Source of the DNA: Omphiscola glabra
Taxonomy: Eukaryota > Mollusca > Gastropoda > Lymnaeidae
Assembly: GCA_964017045.1 (NCBI GenBank)
Contig: OZ024799.1
Location: 27,663,596 to 27,727,595 of the forward strand
Direction of reading: 5' to 3'
DNA: 64,000 nt
Positions 25,080-38,326 of the stretch are shown here, in pieces. The notes below the pieces were generated by a model, which saw only the letters and a program-made list of their open reading frames with translations, did not search any database and was not told where the DNA came from. The first letter of the stretch is position 1; each line of letters opens with the position of its first letter. The translations under genes were made by a program, and so were the position numbers.

Positions 25080-25088
25080 ACGCAACAG
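25080..25088 (+). other. 3' UTR part of peptide gene 1 exon 2, ending in a splice donor
   Basis: The stop codon is followed 9 bases later by AACAG|GTGAGT, a near-perfect donor. Gene 2 has ACAG|GTGAGT 10 bases after its stop. This suggests a third, non-coding exon, with the stop close enough to the junction not to trigger nonsense-mediated decay. Confidence 0.5.
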
Positions 25089-25514
25089 GTGAGTCGAATA
25101 AATACAGGTGTGAAGAAAGTGTGCTCCCTTGACAAATCTTTGAGATCCTCTTAAGAAAGTGTACTCCCCTGACCAATCTTTAATTTGTGTAGATTTGAAA
25201 TACACGGATGTTAATGAGATGTGTTGAGTGTGTGATATGTTGCTAGTGTGTAAGCAAGTGAGCGTGATTCAGATGGGGTAGAATTGGGTAGGGTGTGGTG
25301 GGGGGGGGTAGGGTGAGATTGTGGCAAATTGTGTTATTGTTATTTTCTTTGATGGGGTGAATATTTTTTCAATTTTATTTTTCGTGGAAATGTAGCGGAA
25401 ATTTATTCGATTTCAGTAAAGTAACAGATTATTTCTATCATTCTTTTTAAGATTCCTAACGTATGTAAATAGCTTCGTATTTCAGTGTTACACGATCAGC
25501 TTACCTCATTCTTA

Positions 25515-26800
<1,286 letters not shown>

Positions 26801-26949
26801 TAGATGTTAATATGTACCGATTGACATCACCGACTTATTTTCTGTTTAGCTTAGTGATTTTGTGCGTGTGGCCTTGGTCATATAATAAATTGGTCATCTT
26901 ATATAATAAAACGTTTTTCTTTCTCAAATGCTTTTTGTATTTTTCTCAG

Positions 26950-27062
26950 AGTACGAAACTCAACAGACGACTACAATGGCATTACTGCCGAGATCACATG
27001 AAAGCTACAAACGTCAGTTGAGATGTTAACACAACAATACTTACTAAGACTGTGTAAATAAA
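26950..27062 (+). other. Candidate 3' UTR exon of peptide gene 1
   Basis: TTTTTCTCAG acceptor at 26949, then about 110 bases to AATAAA at 27057. A short stretch (ACTCAACAGACGA) resembles ACACAACAGAGGA at the matching place in gene 2 (34370). The similarity is weak. The intron before it holds the long ATCT/ATCC array. Confidence 0.3.
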
Positions 27063-27069
27063 TATCACT

Positions 27070-27930
27070 GTCAATAATGAGAAGCTTTCTTCGTTAATTT
27101 TGTTTTATCTGTTAAGCATGCACTTGGCAACAACAGCAAGAACTCTATCCATCCAATGAACGGGTACCTAAAACACAGGTTAATGCAAAGGTGGCACTAT
27201 ATGTGGGTCAAAATAACCGCACTAAAAAGGGGGACGGTCGTTTGGGTTTTCCCGATAAATTTAGTCATATAAAAATAATTTGTAAATCTTTTTTTCTTGA
27301 TTTAAAAATATCATAGATTTAAAATTCTGATTAAAATGGTTCTTTAATTTCTATTTTTAATGAATGTGTAATTTATAATAATAATACTCAACCATATACT
27401 AAAATATACTAAAATATAGGCTGATATATTTTTTTTAGCATTTAAATTTATTCCATTTCTGTAAAATAATAGAAAATCACAATCGTTGTTTCTTTTTTTT
27501 TAAATACTAGGAACATGTCGTTTCTTTGATGTTATATGGTCAGCCTTGCTCATTCTAATATTCATATATATATATTGGTATTAGTTGTCATTTTCTGAAA
27601 CTAACTAAGAAACATTAATTTAATAAATACGTATGTCATCATCAAAACGATACTATCTGATCCATCTTTCCGTTACCAATGCATTCATCTTTTAAATGTG
27701 TGTTTCTTTACATTTGCTATCGTGTAATTCTATGGAAGTATTTCCAACAAAAATATATTTTTTTTAAAACGTATGTTTGAGAACGGGGGGGGGGGGGGGG
27801 GGGGGGTGATATATTTTTCCTGCAATAGGTACATTAGTTTGTGTTCGGATGTATTTTTTTTTAAAATTTAGCAAATGGTAAATCCAAATAATTCAAATGC
27901 ACTCTGGGGGTTTGGGGGGGACTAAGTTAG
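27070..27930. other. AT-rich spacer with a long poly-G run
   Basis: No gene. A run of more than 20 G at 27786 and a T-rich context. Confidence 0.5.
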
Positions 27931-27931
27931 G

Positions 27932-29392
27932 ATTAAGTACCAAGCCATATACAATTAGGAATGCGATACACGAGATTAAGTACCAAGCCATATACAATTA
28001 GGAATGCGATATACGAGATTAAGTACCAAGCCATATACAATTAGGAATGCGATACACGAGATTAAGTACCAAGCCATATACAATTAGGAATGCGATACAC
28101 GAGATTAAGTACCAAGCCATATACAATTAGGAATGCGATACACGAGATTAAGTACCAAGCCATATACAATTAGGAATGCGATACACGAGATTAAGTACCA
28201 ACCCATATACAATTAGGAATGCGATACACGAGATTAAGTACCAACCCATATACAATTAGGAATGCGATACACGAGATTAAGTACCAACCCATATACAATT
28301 AGGAATGCGATACACGAGATTAAGTACCAAGCCATATACAATTAGGAATGCGATACACGAGATTAAGTACCAAGCCATATACAATTAGGAATGCGATACA
28401 CGAGATTAAGTACCAACCCATATACAATTAGGAATGCGATACACGAGATTAAGTACCAAGCCATATACAATTAGGAATGCGATACACGAGATTAAGTACC
28501 AAGCCATATACAATTAGGAATGCGATACACGAGATTAAGTACCAAGCCATATACAATTAGGAATGCGATACACGAGATTAAGTACCAAGCCATATACAAT
28601 TAGGAATGCGATACACGAGATTAAGTACCAAGCCATATACAATTAGGAATGCGATACACGAGATTAAGTACCAAGCCATATACAATTAGGAATGCGATAC
28701 ACGAGATTAAGTACCAACCCATATACAATTAGGAATGCGATACGCGAGATTAAGTACCAACCCATATACAATTAGGAATGCGATACACGTGATTAAGTAC
28801 CAAGACATATACAATTAGGAATGCGATACACGAGATTAAGTACCAAGCCATATACAATTAGGAATGCGATACACGAGATTAAGTACCAACCCATATACAA
28901 TTAGGAATGCGATACACGAGATTAAGTACCAAGCCATATACAATTAGGAATTTGATACACGAGATTAAGTACCAAGCCATATACAATTAGGAATGCGATA
29001 CACGAGATTAAGTACCAAGCCATATACAATTAGGAATGCGATACACGAGATTAAGTACCAACCCATATACAATTAGGAATGCGATACACGAGATTAAGTA
29101 CCAAGCCATATACAATTAGGAATGCGATACACGAGATTAAGTACCAAGCCATATACAATTAGGAATGCGATACACGAGATTAAGTACCAAGCCATATACA
29201 ATTAGGAATGCGATACACGAGATTAAGTACCAAGCCATATACAATTAGGAATGCGATACACGAGATTAAGTACCAAGCCATATACAATTAGGAATGCGAT
29301 ACACGAGATTAAGTACCAAGCCATATACAATTAGGAATGCGATACACGAGATTAAGTACCAAGCCATATACAATTAGGAATGCGATACACGG
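27932..29392. repeat. 43-bp satellite-like array, about 34 copies
   Basis: Unit contains CATATACAATTAGGAATGCG. Copies are nearly identical; the main variant is AAGCCATAT against AACCCATAT, in clustered runs that show unit-block duplication. Confidence 0.96.
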
Positions 29393-29454
29393 GGGAAGAC
29401 GTACGAAATAACCGATATTGTTTGGCCATATTTCATCCAAATAAATGTGAGAAA

Positions 29455-29800
29455 AATGAGAGGTATGAGAGATATGAGAGATATAAGAGATATGAGAGAT
29501 ATGAGAGATATGAGAGAAATAAGAGATATGAGAGATATAAGATATATGATAGATATGAGAGATATAAGATATATGAGAGATATGAGAGATATGAGCGATA
29601 TGAAAGATATGAGAGATATGAGAGATATGAGAGATATAAGATATATGAGAGATATGAGAGATATAAGATATATGAGAGATATGAGAGATATTAGAGATAT
29701 GAGAGCTATGAGCGATATGAAAGATATGAGAGATATCAGAGATATCATAAATATCAGAGATATCAGAGATATCAGAGGTATGAGAGATATGAAATTTGAA
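29455..29800. repeat. AGATATGAG microsatellite
   Basis: 9-bp and 6-bp units (AGATATGAG, AGATATA), directly after the 43-bp array. Both strands read open, as an artefact. Confidence 0.92.
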
Positions 29801-29969
29801 GGGTATGAAGGATATGTAATGTGTGGGATGTTTAAGGGATATGAGAGAATATTTCTTAAAAATAAACTAAACTATTTAAGTGTGTATGTCAGCACTGCCT
29901 ACAACATTGGATCATGGCAGGACAATCCAGGAGTCTGGTGGTGGGCTGAGGCCAATTTGATAGCGACCA

Positions 29970-30020
29970 AAGCCTACACCAAAGCCTACACCAAAGCCTA
30001 CACCAAAGCCTACACCGGCG
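29970..30020. repeat. 12-bp tandem repeat
   Basis: 4 copies of CAAAGCCTACAC. Confidence 0.85.
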
Positions 30021-30879
30021 CATGAAATTATAGGTAACTTTAAAATATTTATAAGAGATTTTGGTAATATCGCATTTTATTATTGTAAATTAAAGGCCAT
30101 TAACCATTTATTTAGTTATGACTTTTTGACACTTAACTTGTTGTCTCCCCTCTCATGTGGTTTTTATAAAAACGCGTTGTCGGTCGGATGGGGTCGCGAA
30201 CCACAGGCTGAGAACTGCTGCACTAAGATACAAACATTTTTCTAATGTGTTTTATTGTGTCATTTCCCTTGGAAAAGAGATCCCAGTGAGCACAGATGTT
30301 TGAGTCTACACGCGATTAGCCTATCTGAGAAAACAAAAGGGCTGTTAACATGAGCTTGTTGTGTAAGATTTGTTTGGGTTACACCATTGGGGGAGTGACA
30401 GATAGCGTCACGAATAAAACACTTTATGCAGCCGTATTTATTCGTTCACTTTATATTGGTGTTAGCATTGGTTTTATTGAATCATACAGATGAGATGTGT
30501 ATGAGCGTTGCTCTGATTGCAGAGATAAATGCAGCTATTGAACTCAATGTGATCTGTCCGACTAGAAGGGAGAAATATTAACAAATAATACCCACTTTTA
30601 AAGAGTATATAATCACATACATTTTAAAACTTTCCATTCGCTTTGAGCCACTTCTATGGAAAGTTAGTTTGTTCAAAATGTCAGGCAGACAAATGTAATT
30701 TTAAGCAAGAAGGGCGAATATGCAAGCAGCTCTACAGACTCATCCCTGGGTCTTAGAGTGGGTTTTTACTACATGGCCTATATTTTTAAAATCTTTTACA
30801 TTAACTTCTTTTTTTTTTTGTTAGTGTGTTTCTTTCAGGCTGGGTGTGTGGTAAAAATCCTCGCCGGCTAACTGAACCA

Positions 30880-31005
30880 CTTCCCGTCAACCCCATCGAG
30901 CTGCTAGACTCGTTGCCGGTGACAACATATTCTTTCAAATTGTCAGCCCGAGCCCCCAACACCAACCTCCAAAAAAAATTATATTTTTCCTGTTTTTCAA
31001 GGAGA
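30880..31005 (+). repeat. Dispersed repeat, copy 2
   Basis: Same block order as the copy at 13680, about two-thirds identical by eye. Confidence 0.6.
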
Positions 31006-31346
31006 AGATGAAGGAAGTAAGATGCAACGGGCTTCATAAAATAAAATTCCCGATAACTTCGCTCAGTGAGATTCATAGAAAATATCGCAAGTGCGTTCGG
31101 TGCTTAAATATTTTCTTTTGTTTTTCTGAAACAGTTGGTAAAATAAACCTGTGGTATAAAAAGTGGGTGACACATTAGGATATTTATATATAATAAAATA
31201 ACCAACAAATGCATATAAAGGTTTGTGCGGGAAAAGAAAATATGTTTTTTAGTGGTTGCTTAATCATATTTGCAAACGTTAAGTTGTCGACAGGTTTGAA
31301 CTAAAAAATAATATAATATATAAATGTGGCTTCCTTTGCGCCATTT

Positions 31347-31452
31347 GAGATGACCATCATTCAATACATTCACACACCAAAGAAACAACAGTTTTTCTTG
31401 AGATGGCCATCATTCAATACATTCACACACCAAAGAAACAACAGTTTTTCGG
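31347..31452. repeat. 53-bp tandem duplication
   Basis: Two near-identical copies starting GAGATGACCATCATTCAATA and ending CAGTTTTTC. A hAT-like right end CCCTAGCTACTTCACTG follows at 31587. Confidence 0.85.
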
Positions 31453-31805
31453 CACATTGGAGAGAGCGCTCCGCACCATTGTGGCAATTGTTCCTTATAT
31501 AGAGGGGCGCCGTTGTACGGCCAAGTGTAGAGTTGTTTTCGTGGAAGGGGACGACAAAACGTTATGCCCGCCCCGAGCAGAAAACCCTAGCTACTTCACT
31601 GGTTCTGATCATGTTCTATGGGTACATGATGAACTGACCTACAAGTATTAATTGGATTTGCAAGACTTTATATTTAACTAAAAGTAGTTATTGACCTTGC
31701 AAAGCCAGCAGGATCAAATGCCAGCTCCGTATTTTTAGAATTGGGAATTCAAAAATCTCCATTTTCTACTTTTAGGATACAAAATCATAAGAACAGAAAG
31801 AAAAC

Positions 31806-32262
31806 TTACTTTCGCTCTCACCAAAAAAATGCAAGATGGGTGGGCCCCTGCTAATTCTAGATTCGGTCGTAGAAAAAAATGTCAACAGATTAACGATTTC
31901 AAACATTAAATAATTTTTATTGTATCACAATTTAACATGGAATTTAAATTGAGTGTTTAAAAATTAAGATATAAGGACAATACATAGATCCTATTCTCCA
32001 TGTTGTTTTGCAACACAGCCACTACCGGCCGCCATGACAGCCGCCAAAACATATTTCTCAAACTCATCGTTGTCGCTTTGGGTGACTACAATACCGACTG
32101 TTCTTACCACAACATTCAGGAGAGGGCAATGCTACCCCTGTTAAACGCGTCACTTTGGGTGACTACAATACCGACTGTTCTTACCACAACATTCAGGAGA
32201 GGGCAATGCTACCCCTGTTCAACGAAACCCGGTATCAAAGTCTTATCTCTGACAGCATCGAT
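31806..32262 (+). pseudogene. DNase I-like pseudogene: intron end and part of exon 2
   Basis: From about 31938 the sequence follows the end of the DNase gene B intron (TTGCAACACAG) and then exon 2 (GCCATGACAGCCGCCAAAAC at 32031). A 4-base deletion near 32070 breaks the frame. A 77-bp segment with the G-D-Y-N and C-S-Y codons is then tandemly duplicated (ctttgggtgac at 32076 and again at 32153). Homology stops at about 32262, before the codons for the catalytic D-R and D-H. The sequence before it (31806-31935) matches 52402-52535, upstream of gene B. Confidence 0.8.
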
Positions 32263-32496
32263 GATTTCCGGAAAATTATATTTTCTATTAAAAAAATTAT
32301 CCCATTCGTTGCGTCGATAAGATGAATTTTGTGCATGCTTCAATCTTTTTGTAAACAACGGCTCAAGACCTAATTTTATCATAAAACTAAATTTAACTGA
32401 GTAGAACTTTTTAGATATATTTTTTTCCAATTTTAATTATAGAGATAAGGAAGTTCTTATGGTTATATTTAGATGTCGATTCGGAATGAATTCTGC

Positions 32497-32503
32497 TATA
32501 AAT
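32497..32503 (+). promoter_or_regulatory. TATA box of secreted peptide gene 2
   Basis: CTGCTATAAAT, identical to gene 1, 75 bases before the ATG. It is followed by GCTGCACGACACA (32508-32520) and GTGTAACTCGAG (32533-32544). The first is also seen in the decayed third copy, the second in gene 1 and, slightly changed, in the third copy. Confidence 0.62.
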
Positions 32504-32571
32504 AACAGCTGCACGACACAGAGGGTTTCCTTGTGTAACTCGAGGCCCTTCCGCTTGCACGATATTAAATG

Positions 32572-32638
32572 ATGGAGATCTACAAATGTGTCTTGGTAGC
32601 TCTCGCTACAGTTAGCTACCTCGCTATTACTGCTTCGG
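32572..32638 (+). CDS. Small secreted cysteine-rich peptide gene 2, exon 1 (signal peptide)
   Basis: Encodes M-E-I-Y-K-C, a hydrophobic core V-L-V-A-L-A-T-V-S-Y-L-A-I and T-A-S, then a G|GTATGT donor in phase 1. Length and phase equal those of gene 1 exon 1. An in-frame ATG lies directly before (32569); I chose the second because it gives exactly the 22 codons of gene 1, but the first would only add one Met. The differences from gene 1 are mostly conservative within the hydrophobic core. A broken DNase I exon lies only 300 bases upstream. Confidence 0.68.
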
Positions 32639-32849
32639 GTATGTTATTTCTGTCAGTCAGCAGTAGCTAGAACTATCAGCTGCCATGATGTTACAGTTTA
32701 TGTCATGGTTTAGGTTTGTTTAGGTCTGGCCGTTGTACCTTATGAGGCTTTAAAGAACGGAAACTGTCCATGGGTTTCAACGTCCCATAGCGATGCTGTA
32801 ATATGTAGCGTTTAAATAATCCATATAGTAATACAAGGTACACGGAAGC

Positions 32850-32950
32850 ATGAAATAGAAAGATGGGACAATAAAAGAAGGACGTTTCGGCTAAGAGCCT
32901 TCCTCGGCAGACAGGACAAATGAAGAAACACTAAGAAATAGAATCTCTTC
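32850..32950 (-). mobile_element. Second Penelope-like terminal fragment
   Basis: The minus strand contains GAGGAAGGCTCTTAGCCGAAACGTCC, a form like the ribozyme-bearing end at 46870 but with a degenerate core. It lies in intron 1 of peptide gene 2. No coding part is present. Confidence 0.4.
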
Positions 32951-32990
32951 CAAAAACTTAAGCGCTCTCCATTAATGTTAAATACCTAAG

Positions 32991-33067
32991 CCTCCACATA
33001 CCTTGTTTTGACCATTTACTTCACACAGCTTCCACATACCTTGTTTTGACCATTTACTTCACACAGC
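32991..33067. repeat. 38-bp tandem duplication
   Basis: Two copies of CCACATACCTTGTTTTGACC plus ATTTACTTCACACAGCTT, in intron 1 of peptide gene 2. Confidence 0.9.
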
Positions 33068-33511
33068 TGGAACGCAGTCCATACATAAATATTATAAATA
33101 ATCGATCAAGTTTTTTTTGTTTCTAAAAAACAGTCGTATCTATTTATTCCCTCATTAGGTTTGAAGTATCGTTTCTATTGATCCTTTATTTAAATTACTT
33201 ACCTTTGTTGGAATACTTACCTTTTAGGAGACATAGACGTAAAACATAAAATTGTTTTAGATTATTTTGTTGTTATTTCCTTAGATAACATGTTTCCTAC
33301 TAGGATCAGCCGAGAATTATTTTTTTAATAAACCAGGAAAATTTATTAATTTTCTTTTCTGTCGATCACCTTAAGTGATAATTTATATAATAATTCATAG
33401 TTTCATTTGCATTTTAATTACAAACATACATACATATTTTTATTTATGTATGCTATAAATGTTTCTATGTATCTGAATACATACATGTTTTTACAATGTT
33501 AAACCACATAG

Positions 33512-33585
33512 CAATCTGTACAATTGTGTGTAAAACCGCACCTTGCCCTTGTGGTATCATCTTACCAGAGTTTGAACTGATTTGA
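33512..33585 (+). CDS. Small secreted cysteine-rich peptide gene 2, exon 2 (mature peptide)
   Basis: Acceptor CACATAG at 33511, Ala codon completed by CA, then 23 codons to TGA at 33583. Cysteines at residues 25, 29, 34 and 36 repeat the C-x3-C-x4-C-x-C spacing of gene 1, in I-C-T-I-V-C and A-P-C-P-C-G; the end is P-E-F-E-L-I. The total is again 46 residues. Relative to gene 1 it lacks two residues before the first Cys and has two more near the C-terminus. The residues between cysteines vary while the frame holds, as in fast-evolving secreted peptides. Function unknown. Confidence 0.64.
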
Positions 33586-33595
33586 ATAGATACAG
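33586..33595 (+). other. 3' UTR part of peptide gene 2 exon 2, ending in a splice donor
   Basis: GATACAG|GTGAGT follows the stop by 10 bases, in the same place as in gene 1. Confidence 0.48.
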
Positions 33596-33649
33596 GTGAG
33601 TAGAATATCTTGATTCACTTTTATTTTAAACAGGTATGCTTGAGTTGTG

Positions 33650-34115
33650 TTACGCGTGTAGGGGACTGCTCACATTCGTATGTTATATGTGTGCTGATTG
33701 GGACTGCTCACAGTCGTATGTTATGTGTTTGCTGATTGGGACTATTCATAGTCGTATGTTATATGTGTGCTGATAGGTACTGCTCAAAGTCGTATGTTAT
33801 ATATGTGCTGATTGGGACTGCTCACAGTCGTATGTTATATGTGTGCTGATTGGGACTATTCACATTCGTATGTTATGTGTGTACTGATTGGGACTATTTA
33901 CAGTCGTATGTTATATGTGTGCTGATTGGGACTATTCACAGTCGTATGTTATATTTGTGCTGATTGGGACTATTCACAGTCGTATGTCATATGTGTGCTG
34001 ATGGGGACTATTCACAGTCGTATGTTATATGTGTGCTGATTAGGACTGCTCACAGTCATATTTTATATGTGTGATTACTTGGACTGCTCACAGACGTATG
34101 TTATATGTCTATTGG
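33650..34115. repeat. 38-bp minisatellite in the 3' UTR intron of peptide gene 2
   Basis: About 12 copies containing GTCGTATGTTATATGTGTGC. Confidence 0.9.
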
Positions 34116-34363
34116 CTGGAGTAAGAGCTCACTGATCTTTGTGTGGCCCAGGGTCTTGTTTAGATAAACTTTTATGATTAAATATCAAATACACATAAAT
34201 GATTCAGCCCAAGCAAGAAAGGAAGTGCGTATGTTCGTGTATGTGTATTTGTTTGTGTTTGATAGTGTGAGTTTCTCTTTGTGTGTATGTATGTGCGAGT
34301 GTGCGTGTATTTTAAATGAAAAATATAATTGCATTTGCAATACGTCTATATATTTTTTTCCAG

Positions 34364-34526
34364 ACAATTGGACACAACAGAGGAGAAAAGTCTCAGCCAT
34401 ATGACGTTAGAACGAATATCTCTAATCAAGATTTTGGCATAAATTTACGGCTTTAAGATTAACTTTGAGAAATGTTAAACATTTGTTTATATATATATAT
34501 ATTTCTTTTAACCGTATGATAATAAA
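34364..34526 (+). other. Candidate 3' UTR exon of peptide gene 2
   Basis: TTTTTTTCCAG acceptor at 34363, and AATAAA at 34521. Only weak similarity to the proposed exon of gene 1. The intron before it is mostly the 38-bp array at 33650. Confidence 0.3.
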
Positions 34527-34654
34527 TGTTTTGGCTCTCATCGGCAGAAGGCATAAAATTGAAAATTGTGCATGAAATAATTGCAAATCATGAATTTAAA
34601 TGATTTTTAACAAAACAAAACAAAAAATAATTCCCTCTCAAATTTTATACCTCA

Positions 34655-34882
34655 TGTTTTTTTGTCCTGGTCTTTACTGTGGTTTTTGTCCTGGTCTTTA
34701 CTGTGGTTTTTGTCCTGGTCTTTATTGTGGTTTTTGTCCTGGTCTTTACTGTGGTTTTTGTCCTGGTCTTTACTGTGGTTTTTGTCCTGGTCTTTACTGT
34801 GGTTTTTGTCCTGGTCTTTACTGTGGTTTTTGTCCTGGTCTTTACTGTGGTTTTTGTCCTGGTCTTTACTGTGGTTTTTGTC
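34655..34882. repeat. 24-bp minisatellite
   Basis: About 9.5 copies of TTTTGTCCTGGTCTTTACTG plus TGGT. As 24 is a multiple of 3, all three plus-strand frames stay open; not genes. Confidence 0.93.
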
Positions 34883-35384
34883 TCAGAATTAATTTATGAA
34901 ATTTTGTATGCATTTTTTAAATATTTTAATTCAGGCCCTAGGTAACGATGGGTTACGTTACAAAAAGGAATCGGGCTTCCGTCCAGGGATGTTTTAAATA
35001 TGTCTGTCTAAAAACCAATAACATAAACAGGACAGATGACAAAGAACTGTAAAGTATATTTTAAAACAACTAATACCAAACAACGTCTCCGCCTCATGCC
35101 CAATCGCAACACAGCGGACCTTAACTTAACACAACACACATAAAATGTAACAATGTAAGTGCGTTACTTGCATGAATGTTTTGTCAAATTTTCAGGCGCA
35201 CCCGACCTCATTGCTCGATATTACATTTTACAAAGGATTTATATAAACAACCTTGTTTTTAAGGGGTTGTTTAATTAACACCCATGGCGGGAAAAAAACA
35301 TGTTTAATGTCGTAGTTATAGATTATTATTTCTTAAAATGTCCTGGTTTTGATAATAAAAAATTAAATGCCACCTAAGACATGG

Positions 35385-36345
35385 GTAGTTTGCAGATGAC
35401 TGTCTTGTCTACAGAGCGATAATCGACTTCGATGCCCACAACCAACTTCAAGCAGATTTGAAGTGCCTTGTGAATTGGGCAGACAAATGGGGCATGAAAT
35501 TTAATGAAACCAAATGCTACACAATGAGCATCTCAAGAAAAAAAACATCAAGCTATATGTACACCCTAAATAGGACAATCCTTCAACAAGTAACAAATAA
35601 TCCATACCTTGGAATTCTCTTCTCAAATAACCTAAAATGGTCAACCGATATAAACAAAATTTTAAAAAAGAAAACTCCACACTAGGTTTCATTCGAAGAA
35701 ATCTGCGCCACTGCCCAACATCCTTCAAACGAAATGCCGATCTTGCACTTGTCCGTCCACTACTAGAATATGGTGCAATCATCTGGGACCCATACCTAAA
35801 GCAAGACATGGACAAGTTGGAGCGAATCCAGCGTAACGCAATGCGCTTCATAGCACGTGACTATAAAACCACCACTCCTGGCTACGTCACTGGCCTCTTA
35901 AACAGATTTGACATCCCCAACCTCAAGGACAGATGAGAAAAGATCTGCCTAACATTCTTATATAAAGGCGTCATGGGGCTAGTGCCGGCCATCCCAACAA
36001 ACAATTATCTCACCCCACAGAAGTCAGGTCGATTAATTAGAGCCAAACACTGACTTAACCTCTGACAACCCAATGAGCAATTACACCCGGAACAATAGCA
36101 AATGCTTCACTGTGCCTCGGAGTAACACAGTGCAACATAAACAACAATACTTCCCACGCACAATAATCGCTTGGAAACACCTGGACAATACTGCCGTGAA
36201 CTCGACATCCATCAAAGCTTCAAGGCTGCCCTGGCATCTGCTAAGAGCTGTTAGGATGGTAGCATCGCTTCCCCAACCGTTGCACATATGCCAGTATATG
36301 GATGTAGCAACGTACCCTACCAGAACCAGAACCAGTAGGTTGGTA
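35385..36345 (+). mobile_element. 5'-truncated Jockey/CR1-superfamily LINE remnant
   Basis: It begins at the reverse transcriptase motif F-A-D-D (35389-35400) and continues W-A-D-K-W-G-M-K-F-N, N-P-Y-L-G-I, L-E-Y-G-A-I-I-W-D-P-Y and T-P-G-Y-V-T, the usual C-terminal half of this group. A frameshift lies at about 35660-35680 and stops occur from 35934 on. The upstream half is missing, as expected for truncated target-primed integration. The clade assignment is by motif memory only. Confidence 0.8.
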
Positions 36346-36709
36346 ATCCCCATTAAATGCATACATTAAATTTTCTGCCTCACGGATCAGATAAAAAGAT
36401 ATTATGCTTGCTAACGCATACTGATATCAATCTGATTTCTAAAAGACAATCAACTTTAATGATATCTTACTATCGAACAATATCCATCATTTTAGTACTT
36501 TTTATTTTAAAAAACGCATAGCTTTAAATAATTATTTCTTAAATATATCTGTATAGCATTCGACCTCGAGTTTCGTTGCGATGTTGTTTATATATATATA
36601 CGAGTGATTTAGGTGGTTTTGAGAAGTTTTAAAATTACTTTTTTTTTAAATATCTTTTTTTAAATTGTTCAGTGATGAGGTCAGCACTACCTTGAAGGTA
36701 AATTTAGAC

Positions 36710-36865
36710 CAGATGTCGTTTTGGACAACCGCCTCTTGTTAAGTATAGCTGCACGACACACATGTTTTCCAAGTGTAACTCAAGACACTTCAGCTAGCAT
36801 GGTATTGAATCAATGACTGCTCTAAATAATTCAGTGCAGCTCTGGCCACTAGTAGTTATCATGCA
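36710..36865 (+). pseudogene. Decayed third copy of the peptide gene promoter and exon 1
   Basis: Shares CCAGATGTC with gene 1, GCTGCACGACACA (36748-36760) with gene 2, and GTGTAACTCAAGACA (36773-36787) with both leaders. The TATA position reads AGTATAGC and is lost. The signal-peptide region after ATG at 36812 is shifted out of frame and diverged, though CAGCTCTGGCCACTAGTAGTTA is still alignable. No matching exon 2 was found before 39 kb. Confidence 0.65.
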
Positions 36866-37099
36866 CAAAGGGAGACAATTGGTGGTGGGGAAAAAAACGG
36901 CCTACACACATGCCATAACAGGCATTAATTGAATGTTAAATTATTATTAAACCCATACATCTAATAACACAGATTGGGTCTGAAATATTGTGTCACCTGA
37001 TTGTGACACACCAGAGAACCACATCATTGGACACACAAGCACACACATCCTTATTGTACACCAGTCATCACCACTCATTATGTTAAACCTGGAGTATCA

Positions 37100-37735
37100 C
37101 CTCATTGCACCACACGTCAGCTTCCCACCTCATTACACCACACGTCAGCTTCCCACCTCATTACACCACACGTTCATTACGATGCACCATCGCCTTACTT
37201 CATTACGATGCACCATCGTCCCACTTCATTGCGACGCACCATTGCCACACTTCATTACGATGCACCATCGTCCCACTTCATTACGATGCACCATCGTCCC
37301 ACTTCATTACGATGCAACATCGCCTTACTTCATTACGATGCAACATCGCTACACTTCATTACGATGCAACATCGCCCTACTTCATTACGATGCAACATCG
37401 CCCCACTTCATTACGATGCACCATCGTCCCACTTCATTACGATGCACCATCGCCTTACTTCATTACGATGCAACATCGCCACACTTCATTACGATGCACC
37501 ATCGTCCCACTTCATTTCGATGCACCATCATCCCACTTCATTACGATACACCAGCGTCTTACCTAATTACTCCACACAATCGCCCCAACTCATTACGCCA
37601 CACCATCGCCCCAACTCATTACGTCACACCGGCGCCCCACCTCATTGCTCCACACCAGCTTCCCATCTCATTTTTCCACACCTGCGTCCCACCTCATTGT
37701 TCCACTCCAGCGTCCCATCTCAGTACGCCACACCA
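37100..37735. repeat. 26-bp minisatellite
   Basis: About 24 copies of TTCATTACGATGCACCATCG plus TCCCAC, degenerating to CTCATTACGCCACACC-type units at the right. The 259-codon frame is repeat-driven. Confidence 0.92.
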
Positions 37736-38326
37736 GCGTTCTGTGATCAGCACTTTTAAGAATCCGTGACCTACTTACGTTCCAACATCTAATTCACCCA
37801 AATTAAGCCCGTGTAACTGGAAAGTGCTGGGAGATAAGATGCTCGTGTCTTCACCAGACCAAATGTTCTCACAACAAAGATGGAGTCAGTATTGGAGTAT
37901 CGATCCTACCTGTCTAAAGTACAAGAACAAAGATAATGTTTTTTTTAAAACACATTTTAAAAGATTATCTTTTATCTCCTTTATTGTTTCAGCATTCTCT
38001 AACTTTGAATCCGGTTACTGCTCGTACCACTCAAAATAGAGATACATGATTACGCTTCTATTTTCTACACAAGATTTCTAGGTTTTGTTTGCTGATGAAG
38101 ACTTCCTGTCGATACATTATTTTGTATTTTTTTCCAGTGTTTTTTTTTCCAATCCAGCTTTCAATCACCTTATTCTACTATTTCGTTTACATTTAGTCGC
38201 TTCTCTTCTTGCTTTTGTCGGTTTTTTTTTATTGTTTCATTAATTTTTGTAAATTCAAATAAGATCTAGGTTCGTTAAAATGATAACTTATCTTCATTCA
38301 TTTAAAACGTTAAAAGTGTTATATTT

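Noticed and set aside
29374..30025. Frames on both strands of 124-192 codons
   Set aside because: Produced by the AGATATGAG repeat.
36990..37769. 259-codon frame
   Set aside because: The 26-bp repeat keeps several overlapping frames open; no start context, splice sites or family.
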